Source: Auanema rhodensis (Eukaryota; Nematoda; Chromadorea; Rhabditida; Rhabditidae). Taken from it: a stretch of DNA of 64,000 bases. The stretch lies in the NCBI GenBank assembly GCA_964057225.1, contig OZ059896.1, forward strand, positions 1,798,001-1,862,000. The letters are read 5' to 3'. The position numbers and the translations under genes were made by a program. Below, piece after piece: positions 53,801-64,000 of the stretch. Below the pieces are notes generated by a model. The model saw nothing but the letters and a program-made list of their open reading frames with translations, searched no databases and had not been told where the DNA came from. How positions within the stretch are numbered: the first letter of the stretch is position 1; each line of letters begins with the position of its first letter.

Positions 53801-53970
53801 TCATTTTTCAAACGATCATAACTAATTTTTGTGATGAGCGTTTCTCCATGTAGTATAGTGCATTCGATGCGGATTTTTAAGCTGCGTCGATCTGTGTTAT
53901 CAGATTTGCGCTAGCTTAAAAATGCACCGAGATATCAACTGATATAAGTTCACACTTATATCCTCGATTT
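50812..53970. repeat. Mixed zone leading to the right-hand units
   Basis: This opens with the GAATTTTTTCGGG / GAATGAC pair also seen at 44845. It continues with a TTCGTGAAAATT monomer (51514) and a GAATTCATTTTTTTG monomer (51865). From about 52567 the order (GAAGAAAGG, then CTCCATTTAG near 52791, then further types) anticipates the 10-monomer unit that starts at 55724. Private changes include GATGAGGATT near 52813 and a ten-T run near 53286. Confidence 0.75.
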
Positions 53971-54321
53971 TCACCCTGAAGAATTAATTTTTTTGTTGAA
54001 TAACAATGTCCATCGTCTTTGTCTTGAAAAAAGGAATCTAAAAACATCTACTTTTTGTGAAATTATTTTGAAATTTTTAGGGAAAATTTTTGTCAAAATG
54101 TTTTTGGAAGCATTGTTGAGTGTACATGAAAACTCAACATACACTAATGCATCATTTTTCAAACGATCATAACTAATTTTTGTGATGAGCGTTTCTCCAT
54201 GTAGTATAGTGCATTCGATGCGGATTTTTAAGCTGCGTCGATCTGTGTTATCAGATTTGCGCTAGCTTGAAAATGCACCGAGATATCAACTGATATAGGT
54301 TCACACTTATATCCTCGATTT

Positions 54322-54671
54322 TCACCCTGAAGATTTAATTTTTTCGTTGAATAACATTGTCCATCGTCTTTGTCTTGAAAAAAGGAATCTAAAAACATCT
54401 ACTTTTTGCGAAATTATTTTGAAATTTTTCGAAAAAGTTTTGTCAAAATGTTTTTGGAAGCAATGTTGAGTGTACATGAAAACTCAACATACACTAATGC
54501 ATCATTTTTCAAACGATCATAACTAATTTTTGTATTGAGCGTTTCTCCATGTAGTATAGTGCATTCGATGCGGATTTTTAAGCTGCGTCGATCTGTGTTA
54601 TCAGATTTGCGCTAGCTTAAAAATGCACCGAGATATCAACTGATATAAGTTCACACTTATATCCTCGATTT
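54322..54671. repeat. 350-bp deletion monomer (copy 1 of 5)
   Basis: CGAAAAAGTTTTG at 54430-54442 replaces the 14-base CGGGAAAATTTTTG, a net loss of 1 bp. The monomer also has TTTTTGCGAAATT and, here and in copy 2, ACATGAAAACTC. The loss shifts the minus-strand open frame. Confidence 0.9.
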
Positions 54672-55022
54672 TCACCCTGAAGAATTAATTTTTTTGTTGA
54701 ATAACAATGTCCATCGTCTTTGTCTTGAAAAAAGGAATCTAAAAACATCTACTTTTTGTGAAATTATTTTGAAATTTTTAGGGAAAATTTTTGTCAAAAT
54801 GTTTTTGGAAGCATTGTTGAGTGTACATGAAAACTCAACATACACTAATGCATCATTTTTCAAACGATCATAACTAATTTTTGTGATGAGCGTTTCTCCA
54901 TGTAGTATAGTGCATTCGATGCGGATTTTTAAGCTGCGTCGATCTGTGTTATCAGATTTGCGCTAGCTTGAAAATGCACCGAGATATCAACTGATATAGG
55001 TTCACACTTATATCCTCGATTT

Positions 55023-55372
55023 TCACCCTGAAGATTTAATTTTTTCGTTGAATAACATTGTCCATCGTCTTTGTCTTGAAAAAAGGAATCTAAAAACATC
55101 TACTTTTTGCGAAATTATTTTGAAATTTTTCGAAAAAGTTTTGTCAAAATGTTTTTGGAAGCAATGTTGAGTGTACATGAAAACTCAACATACACTAATG
55201 CATCATTTTTCAAACGATCATAACTAATTTTTGTATTGAGCGTTTCTCCATGTAGTATAGTGCATTCGATGCGGATTTTTAAGCTGCGTCGATCTGTGTT
55301 ATCAGATTTGCGCTAGCTTAAAAATGCACCGAGATATCAACTGATATAAGTTCACACTTATATCCTCGATTT
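55023..55372. repeat. 350-bp deletion monomer (copy 2 of 5)
   Basis: It carries the same CGAAAAAGTTTTG form, at 55131-55143, with the same flanking variants as copy 1, including ACATGAAAACTC in dyad B. Confidence 0.9.
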
Positions 55373-55723
55373 TCACCCTGAAGAATTAATTTTTTTGTTG
55401 AATAACAATGTCCATCGTCTTTGTCTTGAAAAAAGGAATCTAAAAACATCTACTTTTTGTGAAATTATTTTGAAATTTTTAGGGAAAATTTTTGTCAAAA
55501 TGTTTTTGGAAGCATTGTTGAGTGTACATGAAAACTCAACATACACTAATGCATCATTTTTCAAACGATCATAACTAATTTTTGTGATGAGCGTTTCTCC
55601 ATGTAGTATAGTGCATTCGATGCGGATTTTTAAGCTGCGTCGATCTGTGTTATCAGATTTGCGCTAGCTTGAAAATGCACCGAGATATCAACTGATATAA
55701 GTTCACACTTATATCCTCGATTT

Positions 55724-55984
55724 TCACCCTGAAGAATTAATTTTTTTGTTGAATAACAATGTCCATCGTCTTTGTCTTGAAAAAAGGAATCTAAAAACAT
55801 CTACTTTTTGTGAAATTATTTTGAAATTTTTCGGGAAAATTTTTGTCAAAATGTTTTTGGAAGCATTGTTGAGTGTACATGGAAACTCAACATACACTAA
55901 TGCATCATTTTTCAAACGATCATAACTAATTTTTGTATTGAGCGTTTCTCCATGTAGTATAGTGCATTCGATGCGGATTTTCAA
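55724..55984 (-). other. Extended 86-codon version of the same non-coding frame
   Basis: The T-to-C change at about 55982 turns an in-frame upstream stop into a TTG/CAA-containing run, lengthening the frame by 23 codons at its 5' end. It again begins at TTG. The same variant occurs at 59233-59493 in the second 10-monomer unit. This is best read as a chance effect of one substitution in dyad C. Confidence 0.8.
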
Positions 55985-56027
55985 GCTGCGTCGATCTGTG
56001 TTATCAGATTTGCGCTAGCTTGAAAAT
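55977..56027. repeat. Dyad C variant with matched changes in both arms
   Basis: Here the left arm reads ATTTTCAAGCTGCG and the right arm AGCTTGAAAAT, so the usual T/G opposition becomes a C/G pair and the outer stem is perfect apart from the bulged T. The identical state occurs at 59486-59536, one 3509-bp unit later. The T-to-C change also removes a minus-strand TAA stop, which is why the minus-strand open frame is longer in these two monomers. Confidence 0.75.
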
Positions 56028-58180
56028 GCACCGAGATATCAACTGATATAGGTTCACACTTATATCCTCGATTTTCACCGTGAAGAATTAATTTTTTTGT
56101 TGAATAACAATGTCCATCGTCTTTGTCTTGAAAAAAGGAATCTAAAAACATCTACTTTTTGTGAAATTATTTTGAAATTTTTCGGGAAAATTTTTGTCAA
56201 AATGTTTTTGGAAGCATTGTTGAGTGTACATGGAAACTCAACATACACTAATGCATCATTTTTCAAACGATCATAACTAATTTTTGTATTGAGCGTTTCT
56301 CCATGTAGTATAGTGCATTCGATGCGGATTTTTAAGCTGCGTCGATCTGTGTTATCAGATTTGCGCTAGCTTGAAAATGCACCGAGATATCAACTGATAT
56401 AGGTTCACACTTATATCCTCGATTTTCACCCTGAAGATTTAATTTTTTCGTTGAATAACATTGTCCATCGTCTTTGTCTTGAAGAAAGGAATCTAAAAAC
56501 ATCTACTTTTTGTGAAATTATTTTGAAATTTTTCGGGAAAATTTTTGTCAAAATGTTTTTGGAAGCATTGTTGAGTGTACATGAAAACTCAACATACACT
56601 AATGCATCATTTTTCAAACGATCATAACTAATTTTTGTGATGAGCGTTTCTCCATTTAGTATAGTGCATTCGATGCGGATTTTTAAGCTGCGTCGATCTG
56701 TGTTATCAGATTTGCGCTAGCTTAAAAATGCACCGAGATATCAACTGATATAAGTTCACACTTATATCCTCGATTTTCACCGTGAAGAATTAATTTTTTT
56801 GTTGAATAACAATGTCCATCGTCTTTGTCTTGAAAAAAGGAATCTAAAAACATCTACTTTTTGTGAAATTTTTTTGAAATTTTTCGGGAAAATTTTTGTC
56901 AAAATGTTTTTGGAAGCATTGTTGAGTGTACATGAAAACTCAACATACACTAATGCATCATTTTTCAAACGATCATAACTAATTTTTGTATTTAGCGTTT
57001 CTCCATGTAGTATAGTGCATTCGATGCGGATTTTTAAGCTGCGTCGATCTGTGTTATCAGATTTGCGCTAGCTTGAAAATGCACCGAGATATCAACTGAT
57101 ATAGGTTCACACTTATATCCTCGATTTTCACCGTGAAGAATTAATTTTTTTGTTGAATAACAATGTCCATCGTCTTTGTCTTGAAAAAAGGAATCTAAAA
57201 ACATCTACTTTTTGTGAAATTATTTTGAAATTTTTCGGGAAAATTTTTGTCAAAATGTTTTTGGAAGCATTGTTGAGTGTACATGGAAACTCAACATACA
57301 CTAATGCATCATTTTTCAAACGATCATAACTAATTTTTGTATTGAGCGTTTCTCCATGTAGTATAGTGCATTCGATGCGGATTTTTAAGCTGCGTCGATC
57401 TGTGTTATCAGATTTGCGCTAGCTTGAAAATGCACCGAGATATCAACTGATATAGGTTCACACTTATATCCTCGATTTTCACCCTGAAGATTTAATTTTT
57501 TCGTTGAATAACATTGTCCATCGTCTTTGTCTTGAAAAAAGGAATCTAAAAACATCTACTTTTTGTGAAATTATTTTGAAATTTTTCGGGAAAATTTTTG
57601 TCAAAATGTTTTTGGAAGCATTGTTGAGTGTACATGAAAACTCAACATACACTAATGCATCATTTTTCAAACGATCATAACTAATTTTTGTGATGAGCGT
57701 TTCTCCATGTAGTATAGTGCATTCGATGCGGATTTTTAAGCTGCGTCGATCTGTGTTATCAGATTTGCGCTAGCTTAAAAATGCACCGAGATATCAACTG
57801 ATATAAGTTCACACTTATATCCTCGATTTTCACCCTGAAGAATTAATTTTTTTGTTGAATAACAATGTCCATCGTCTTTGTCTTGAAAAAAGGAATCTAA
57901 AAACATCTACTTTTTGTGAAATTATTTTGAAATTTTTAGGGAAAATTTTTGTCAAAATGTTTTTGGAAGCATTGTTGAGTGTACATGAAAACTCAACATA
58001 CACTAATGCATCATTTTTCAAACGATCATAACTAATTTTTGTGATGAGCGTTTCTCCATGTAGTATAGTGCATTCGATGCGGATTTTTAAGCTGCGTCGA
58101 TCTGTGTTATCAGATTTGCGCTAGCTTGAAAATGCACCGAGATATCAACTGATATAGGTTCACACTTATATCCTCGATTT

Positions 58181-58530
58181 TCACCCTGAAGATTTAATTT
58201 TTTCGTTGAATAACATTGTCCATCGTCTTTGTCTTGAAAAAAGGAATCTAAAAACATCTACTTTTTGCGAAATTATTTTGAAATTTTTCGAAAAAGTTTT
58301 GTCAAAATGTTTTTGGAAGCAATGTTGAGTGTACATGGAAACTCAACATACACTAATGCATCATTTTTCAAACGATCATAACTAATTTTTGTGATGAGCG
58401 TTTCTCCATGTAGTATAGTGCATTCGATGCGGATTTTTAAGCTGCGTCGATCTGTGTTATCAGATTTGCGCTAGCTTAAAAATGCACCGAGATATCAACT
58501 GATATAAGTTCACACTTATATCCTCGATTT
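58181..58530. repeat. 350-bp deletion monomer (copy 3 of 5)
   Basis: It carries the same deletion at 58289-58301, but with ACATGGAAACTC in dyad B and GTGATGAGCG following. It therefore differs from copies 1-2 and matches copies 4-5. Confidence 0.9.
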
Positions 58531-61500
58531 TCACCCTGAAGAATTAATTTTTTTGTTGAATAACAATGTCCATCGTCTTTGTCTTGAAAAAAGGAATCTA
58601 AAAACATCTACTTTTTGTGAAATTATTTTGAAATTTTTCGGGAAAATTTTTGTCAAAATGTTTTTGGAAGCATTGTTGAGTGTACATGGAAACTCAACAT
58701 ACACTAATGCATCATTTTTCAAACGATCATAACTAATTTTTGTATTGAGCGTTTCTCCATGTAGTATAGTGCATTCGATGCGGATTTTTAAGCTGCGTCG
58801 ATCTGTGTTATCAGATTTGCGCTAGCTTGAAAATGCACCGAGATATCAACTGATATAGGTTCACACTTATATCCTCGATTTTCACCCTGAAGATTTAATT
58901 TTTTCGTTGAATAACATTGTCCATCGTCTTTGTCTTGAAAAAAGGAATCTAAAAACATCTACTTTTTGTGAAATTATTTTGAAATTTTTCGGGAAAATTT
59001 TTGTCAAAATGTTTTTGGAAGCATTGTTGAGTGTACATGAAAACTCAACATACACTAATGCATCATTTTTCAAACGATCATAACTAATTTTTGTGATGAG
59101 CGTTTCTCCATGTAGTATAGTGCATTCGATGCGGATTTTTAAGCTGCGTCGATCTGTGTTATCAGATTTGCGCTAGCTTAAAAATGCACCGAGATATCAA
59201 CTGATATAAGTTCACACTTATATCCTCGATTTTCACCCTGAAGAATTAATTTTTTTGTTGAATAACAATGTCCATCGTCTTTGTCTTGAAAAAAGGAATC
59301 TAAAAACATCTACTTTTTGTGAAATTATTTTGAAATTTTTCGGGAAAATTTTTGTCAAAATGTTTTTGGAAGCATTGTTGAGTGTACATGGAAACTCAAC
59401 ATACACTAATGCATCATTTTTCAAACGATCATAACTAATTTTTGTATTGAGCGTTTCTCCATGTAGTATAGTGCATTCGATGCGGATTTTCAAGCTGCGT
59501 CGATCTGTGTTATCAGATTTGCGCTAGCTTGAAAATGCACCGAGATATCAACTGATATAGGTTCACACTTATATCCTCGATTTTCACCGTGAAGAATTAA
59601 TTTTTTTGTTGAATAACAATGTCCATCGTCTTTGTCTTGAAAAAAGGAATCTAAAAACATCTACTTTTTGTGAAATTATTTTGAAATTTTTCGGGAAAAT
59701 TTTTGTCAAAATGTTTTTGGAAGCATTGTTGAGTGTACATGGAAACTCAACATACACTAATGCATCATTTTTCAAACGATCATAACTAATTTTTGTATTG
59801 AGCGTTTCTCCATGTAGTATAGTGCATTCGATGCGGATTTTTAAGCTGCGTCGATCTGTGTTATCAGATTTGCGCTAGCTTGAAAATGCACCGAGATATC
59901 AACTGATATAGGTTCACACTTATATCCTCGATTTTCACCCTGAAGATTTAATTTTTTCGTTGAATAACATTGTCCATCGTCTTTGTCTTGAAGAAAGGAA
60001 TCTAAAAACATCTACTTTTTGTGAAATTATTTTGAAATTTTTCGGGAAAATTTTTGTCAAAATGTTTTTGGAAGCATTGTTGAGTGTACATGAAAACTCA
60101 ACATACACTAATGCATCATTTTTCAAACGATCATAACTAATTTTTGTGATGAGCGTTTCTCCATTTAGTATAGTGCATTCGATGCGGATTTTTAAGCTGC
60201 GTCGATCTGTGTTATCAGATTTGCGCTAGCTTAAAAATGCACCGAGATATCAACTGATATAAGTTCACACTTATATCCTCGATTTTCACCGTGAAGAATT
60301 AATTTTTTTGTTGAATAACAATGTCCATCGTCTTTGTCTTGAAAAAAGGAATCTAAAAACATCTACTTTTTGTGAAATTTTTTTGAAATTTTTCGGGAAA
60401 ATTTTTGTCAAAATGTTTTTGGAAGCATTGTTGAGTGTACATGAAAACTCAACATACACTAATGCATCATTTTTCAAACGATCATAACTAATTTTTGTAT
60501 TGAGCGTTTCTCCATGTAGTATAGTGCATTCGATGCGGATTTTTAAGCTGCGTCGATCTGTGTTATCAGATTTGCGCTAGCTTGAAAATGCACCGAGATA
60601 TCAACTGATATAGGTTCACACTTATATCCTCGATTTTCACCGTGAAGAATTAATTTTTTTGTTGAATAACAATGTCCATCGTCTTTGTCTTGAAAAAAGG
60701 AATCTAAAAACATCTACTTTTTGTGAAATTATTTTGAAATTTTTCGGGAAAATTTTTGTCAAAATGTTTTTGGAAGCATTGTTGAGTGTACATGGAAACT
60801 CAACATACACTAATGCATCATTTTTCAAACGATCATAACTAATTTTTGTATTGAGCGTTTCTCCATGTAGTATAGTGCATTCGATGCGGATTTTTAAGCT
60901 GCGTCGATCTGTGTTATCAGATTTGCGCTAGCTTGAAAATGCACCGAGATATCAACTGATATAGGTTCACACTTATATCCTCGATTTTCACCCTGAAGAT
61001 TTAATTTTTTCGTTGAATAACATTGTCCATCGTCTTTGTCTTGAAAAAAGGAATCTAAAAACATCTACTTTTTGTGAAATTATTTTGAAATTTTTCGGGA
61101 AAATTTTTGTCAAAATGTTTTTGGAAGCATTGTTGAGTGTACATGAAAACTCAACATACACTAATGCATCATTTTTCAAACGATCATAACTAATTTTTGT
61201 GATGAGCGTTTCTCCATGTAGTATAGTGCATTCGATGCGGATTTTTAAGCTGCGTCGATCTGTGTTATCAGATTTGCGCTAGCTTAAAAATGCACCGAGA
61301 TATCAACTGATATAAGTTCACACTTATATCCTCGATTTTCACCCTGAAGAATTAATTTTTTTGTTGAATAACAATGTCCATCGTCTTTGTCTTGAAAAAA
61401 GGAATCTAAAAACATCTACTTTTTGTGAAATTATTTTGAAATTTTTAGGGAAAATTTTTGTCAAAATGTTTTTGGAAGCATTGTTGAGTGTACATGAAAA

Positions 61501-61689
61501 CTCAACATACACTAATGCATCATTTTTCAAACGATCATAACTAATTTTTGTGATGAGCGTTTCTCCATGTAGTATAGTGCATTCGATGCGGATTTTTAAG
61601 CTGCGTCGATCTGTGTTATCAGATTTGCGCTAGCTTGAAAATGCACCGAGATATCAACTGATATAGGTTCACACTTATATCCTCGATTT

Positions 61690-62039
61690 TCACCCTGAAG
61701 ATTTAATTTTTTCGTTGAATAACATTGTCCATCGTCTTTGTCTTGAAAAAAGGAATCTAAAAACATCTACTTTTTGCGAAATTATTTTGAAATTTTTCGA
61801 AAAAGTTTTGTCAAAATGTTTTTGGAAGCAATGTTGAGTGTACATGGAAACTCAACATACACTAATGCATCATTTTTCAAACGATCATAACTAATTTTTG
61901 TGATGAGCGTTTCTCCATGTAGTATAGTGCATTCGATGCGGATTTTTAAGCTGCGTCGATCTGTGTTATCAGATTTGCGCTAGCTTAAAAATGCACCGAG
62001 ATATCAACTGATATAAGTTCACACTTATATCCTCGATTT
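61690..62039. repeat. 350-bp deletion monomer (copy 4 of 5)
   Basis: The deletion is at 61798-61810. This is the counterpart of copy 3 in the second 10-monomer unit. Confidence 0.9.
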
Positions 62040-62741
62040 TCACCCTGAAGAATTAATTTTTTTGTTGAATAACAATGTCCATCGTCTTTGTCTTGAAAAA
62101 AGGAATCTAAAAACATCTACTTTTTGTGAAATTATTTTGAAATTTTTCGGGAAAATTTTTGTCAAAATGTTTTTGGAAGCATTGTTGAGTGTACATGGAA
62201 ACTCAACATACACTAATGCATCATTTTTCAAACGATCATAACTAATTTTTGTATTGAGCGTTTCTCCATGTAGTATAGTGCATTCGATGCGGATTTTTAA
62301 GCTGCGTCGATCTGTGTTATCAGATTTGCGCTAGCTTGAAAATGCACCGAGATATCAACTGATATAGGTTCACACTTATATCCTCGATTTTCACCCTGAA
62401 GATTTAATTTTTTCGTTGAATAACATTGTCCATCGTCTTTGTCTTGAAAAAAGGAATCTAAAAACATCTACTTTTTGTGAAATTATTTTGAAATTTTTCG
62501 GGAAAATTTTTGTCAAAATGTTTTTGGAAGCATTGTTGAGTGTACATGAAAACTCAACATACACTAATGCATCATTTTTCAAACGATCATAACTAATTTT
62601 TGTGATGAGCGTTTCTCCATGTAGTATAGTGCATTCGATGCGGATTTTTAAGCTGCGTCGATCTGTGTTATCAGATTTGCGCTAGCTTAAAAATGCACCG
62701 AGATATCAACTGATATAAGTTCACACTTATATCCTCGATTT

Positions 62742-64000
62742 TCACCCTGAAGAATTAATTTTTTTGTTGAATAACAATGTCCATCGTCTTTGTCTTGAAA
62801 AAAGGAATCTAAAAACATCTACTTTTTGTGAAATTATTTTGAAATTTTTAGGGAAAATTTTTGTCAAAATGTTTTTGGAAGCATTGTTGAGTGTACATGA
62901 AAACTCAACATACACTAATGCATCATTTTTCAAACGATCATAACTAATTTTTGTGATGAGCGTTTCTCCATGTAGTATAGTGCATTCGATGCGGATTTTT
63001 AAGCTGCGTCGATCTGTGTTATCAGATTTGCGCTAGCTTGAAAATGCACCGAGATATCAACTGATATAGGTTCACACTTATATCCTCGATTTTCACCCTG
63101 AAGATTTAATTTTTTCGTTGAATAACATTGTCCATCGTCTTTGTCTTGAAAAAAGGAATCTAAAAACATCTACTTTTTGCGAAATTATTTTGAAATTTTT
63201 CGAAAAAGTTTTGTCAAAATGTTTTTGGAAGCAATGTTGAGTGTACATGGAAACTCAACATACACTAATGCATCATTTTTCAAACGATCATAACTAATTT
63301 TTGTGATGAGCGTTTCTCCATGTAGTATAGTGCATTCGATGCGGATTTTTAAGCTGCGTCGATCTGTGTTATCAGATTTGCGCTAGCTTAAAAATGCACC
63401 GAGATATCAACTGATATAAGTTCACACTTATATCCTCGATTTTCACCCTGAAGAATTAATTTTTTTGTTGAATAACAATGTCCATCGTCTTTGTCTTGAA
63501 AAAAGGAATCTAAAAACATCTACTTTTTGTGAAATTATTTTGAAATTTTTCGGGAAAATTTTTGTCAAAATGTTTTTGGAAGCAATGTTGAGTGTACATG
63601 GAAACTCAACATACACTAATGCATCATTTTTCAAACGATCATAACTAATTTTTGTATTGAGTGTTTCCCAATGTAGTATAGTGCATTCGATGCGGATTTT
63701 TAAGCTGCGTCGATCTGTGTTATCAGATTTGCGCTAGCTTGAAAATGCACCGAGATATCAACTGATATAGGTTCACACTTATATCCTCGATTTTCACCGT
63801 GAAGAATTAATTTTTTCGTTGAATAACAATGTCCATCGTCTTTGTCTTGAAAAAAGGAATCTAAAAACATCTACTTTTTGTAAATTTATTCTGAAATTTT
63901 TCGGGAAAATGTTTGTCAAAATGTTTTTGGAAGCAATGTTGAGTGTACATGGAAACTCAACATACACTAATGCATCATTTTTCAAACAATCATAACTAAT
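62742..64000. repeat. Right end: start of a further block, array continues
   Basis: The pair TTTTTAGGG monomer plus 350-bp monomer recurs (62742, 63093). After that come a GCAATGTTGAG monomer (63443, followed by GAGTGTTTCCC but GATGCGG) and a TTTATTCTGAAA/AAAATGTTTG monomer cut by the window end. The GAGTGTTTCCC plus GATGCGG combination is uncommon, resembling the dimers at 21-25 kb. Confidence 0.8.
63093..63442. repeat. 350-bp deletion monomer (copy 5 of 5)
   Basis: The deletion is at 63201-63213. It follows a TTTTTAGGGAAAATT monomer (62742), the same partner as in all other copies. Confidence 0.9.

Larger units (their letters stand above)
53971..55723. repeat. 701-bp dimer repeat containing a 350-bp monomer
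   Basis: A 351-bp monomer with TTTTTAGGGAAAATT and ACATGAAAACTC alternates with a 350-bp monomer with TTTTTGCGAAATT and CGAAAAAGTTTTG. It starts at 53971, 54672 and 55373; the last is followed by the 10-monomer unit instead of a short monomer. The odd spacing (701, not 702) comes from a single lost base in the A/T-tract block. Confidence 0.88.
55724..62741. repeat. Two tandem copies of a 10-monomer (3509 bp) higher-order unit
   Basis: Copies are 55724-59232 and 59233-62741. The length is ten monomers minus the 1 bp lost in the short monomer. Shared private markers are GATTTTCAAGCTG (about 55977, 59486), GAAGAAAGG (about 56482, 59991), CTCCATTTAG (about 56650, 60159), GTGAAATTTTTTTGAAA (about 56862, 60371), TTTTTAGGG (about 57936, 61445) and the CGAAAAAG deletion. 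A visible difference is GTATTTAGCG (about 56988) against GTATTGAGCG (about 60497). The left edge coincides with a recombinant monomer at 55671-55700. Confidence 0.9.
1..64000. repeat. Satellite DNA array, 351-bp monomer, about 182 head-to-tail copies
   Basis: The same 351-bp sequence recurs at fixed spacing from first to last base. For example, the phase at base 1 (TGAAATTATTTTGAA) returns at 352. Copies differ by scattered substitutions; visible length changes are one +3 bp monomer and five -1 bp monomers. No inversion, interruption or unique insert was seen. A+T is about 67-68% by hand count of one monomer. CpG is not depleted. Satellites of this monomer size and array length are known from eukaryotic centromeric and pericentromeric heterochromatin. 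That location is inferred, because no centromere mark is visible in sequence alone. The species and satellite family are not recognised. Confidence 0.98.

Noticed and set aside
1-64000. The recurring minus-strand 63-codon frame as a real gene family
   Set aside because: TTG start without in-frame ATG, nonsense or frameshift copies spread by amplification, free amino-acid change, and no promoter, intron or unique flank.
1-64000. CENP-B box (17-bp TTCG...A..CGGG pattern)
   Set aside because: TTCGGGAAAATTTTT matches only the first half and TTCGATGCGGATTT only in part; no full match was seen on either strand.
1-64000. CRISPR array
   Set aside because: The period is 351 bp with whole-monomer conservation; there are no short repeats separated by unique spacers and no cas genes.
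1-64000. Telomeric or subtelomeric simple repeats
   Set aside because: No TTAGG, TTAGGG or similar short tandem repeats.
1-64000. Transposon or LTR copies inserted in the array
   Set aside because: The 351-bp phase is unbroken apart from +3 and -1 bp changes, leaving no room for an insert or target-site duplication.
1-64000. Family assignment to Drosophila 1.688 or Tribolium 360-bp satellites
   Set aside because: Similar monomer length and AT-richness, but I could not match the sequence to either from memory; length alone is not evidence.

Overview
The whole window is one uninterrupted tandem array of an AT-rich satellite DNA. The monomer is 351 bp and occurs about 182 times, always in the same orientation. 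There is no gene, tRNA, rRNA, CRISPR array, transposon or unique sequence, and both window ends fall inside a monomer, so the array continues on both sides. A consensus monomer is about 67-68% A+T by hand count and carries about 11 CpG, roughly what base composition predicts. A gene-free array of this length points to a eukaryotic (peri)centromeric or other heterochromatic block. The lack of CpG depletion and general resemblance to insect satellites suggest an invertebrate, probably an arthropod. That is inference; I do not recognise the family or species.

Layout. 1-4.7 kb: the most diverged zone, with an older monomer lineage that occurs nowhere else here. 4.7-14.6 kb: two tandem copies of a 14-monomer (4914 bp) higher-order unit. 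14.6-20.1 kb: mixed monomers, alternating pairs, and the only 354-bp monomer. 20.1-24.35 kb: two copies of a 6-monomer (2106 bp) unit, with 702-bp dimers running on to 25.2 kb. 25.2-26.2 kb: three near-identical single monomers. 26.6-31 kb: a very uniform 3-monomer (1053 bp) unit. 31.2-36 kb: mixed. 36.1-42.5 kb: an 8-monomer (2808 bp) unit. 41.7-44.4 kb: a 4-monomer (1404 bp) unit. 44.5-54 kb: mixed, with a 1053-bp trimer at 48.7-50.8 kb. 54-55.7 kb: 701-bp dimers containing a 350-bp monomer. 55.7-62.7 kb: two copies of a 10-monomer (3509 bp) unit. 62.7-64 kb: the start of a further block.

Each monomer contains three inverted repeats. Dyads A and B sit almost exactly half a monomer apart (175 and 176 bp between centres). 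Dyad C is a 51-nt compound stem-loop. There is also a trio of 13-bp A/T-tract subrepeats. A 63-codon minus-strand open frame recurs in most monomers, but it starts at TTG, is broken in 11 monomers by a stop or a 1-bp deletion, and changes freely at the amino-acid level. I treat it as a by-product of the repeat, not a gene. The most interesting content is the dyad architecture and the record of nested amplification, recombination and conversion-like patches.
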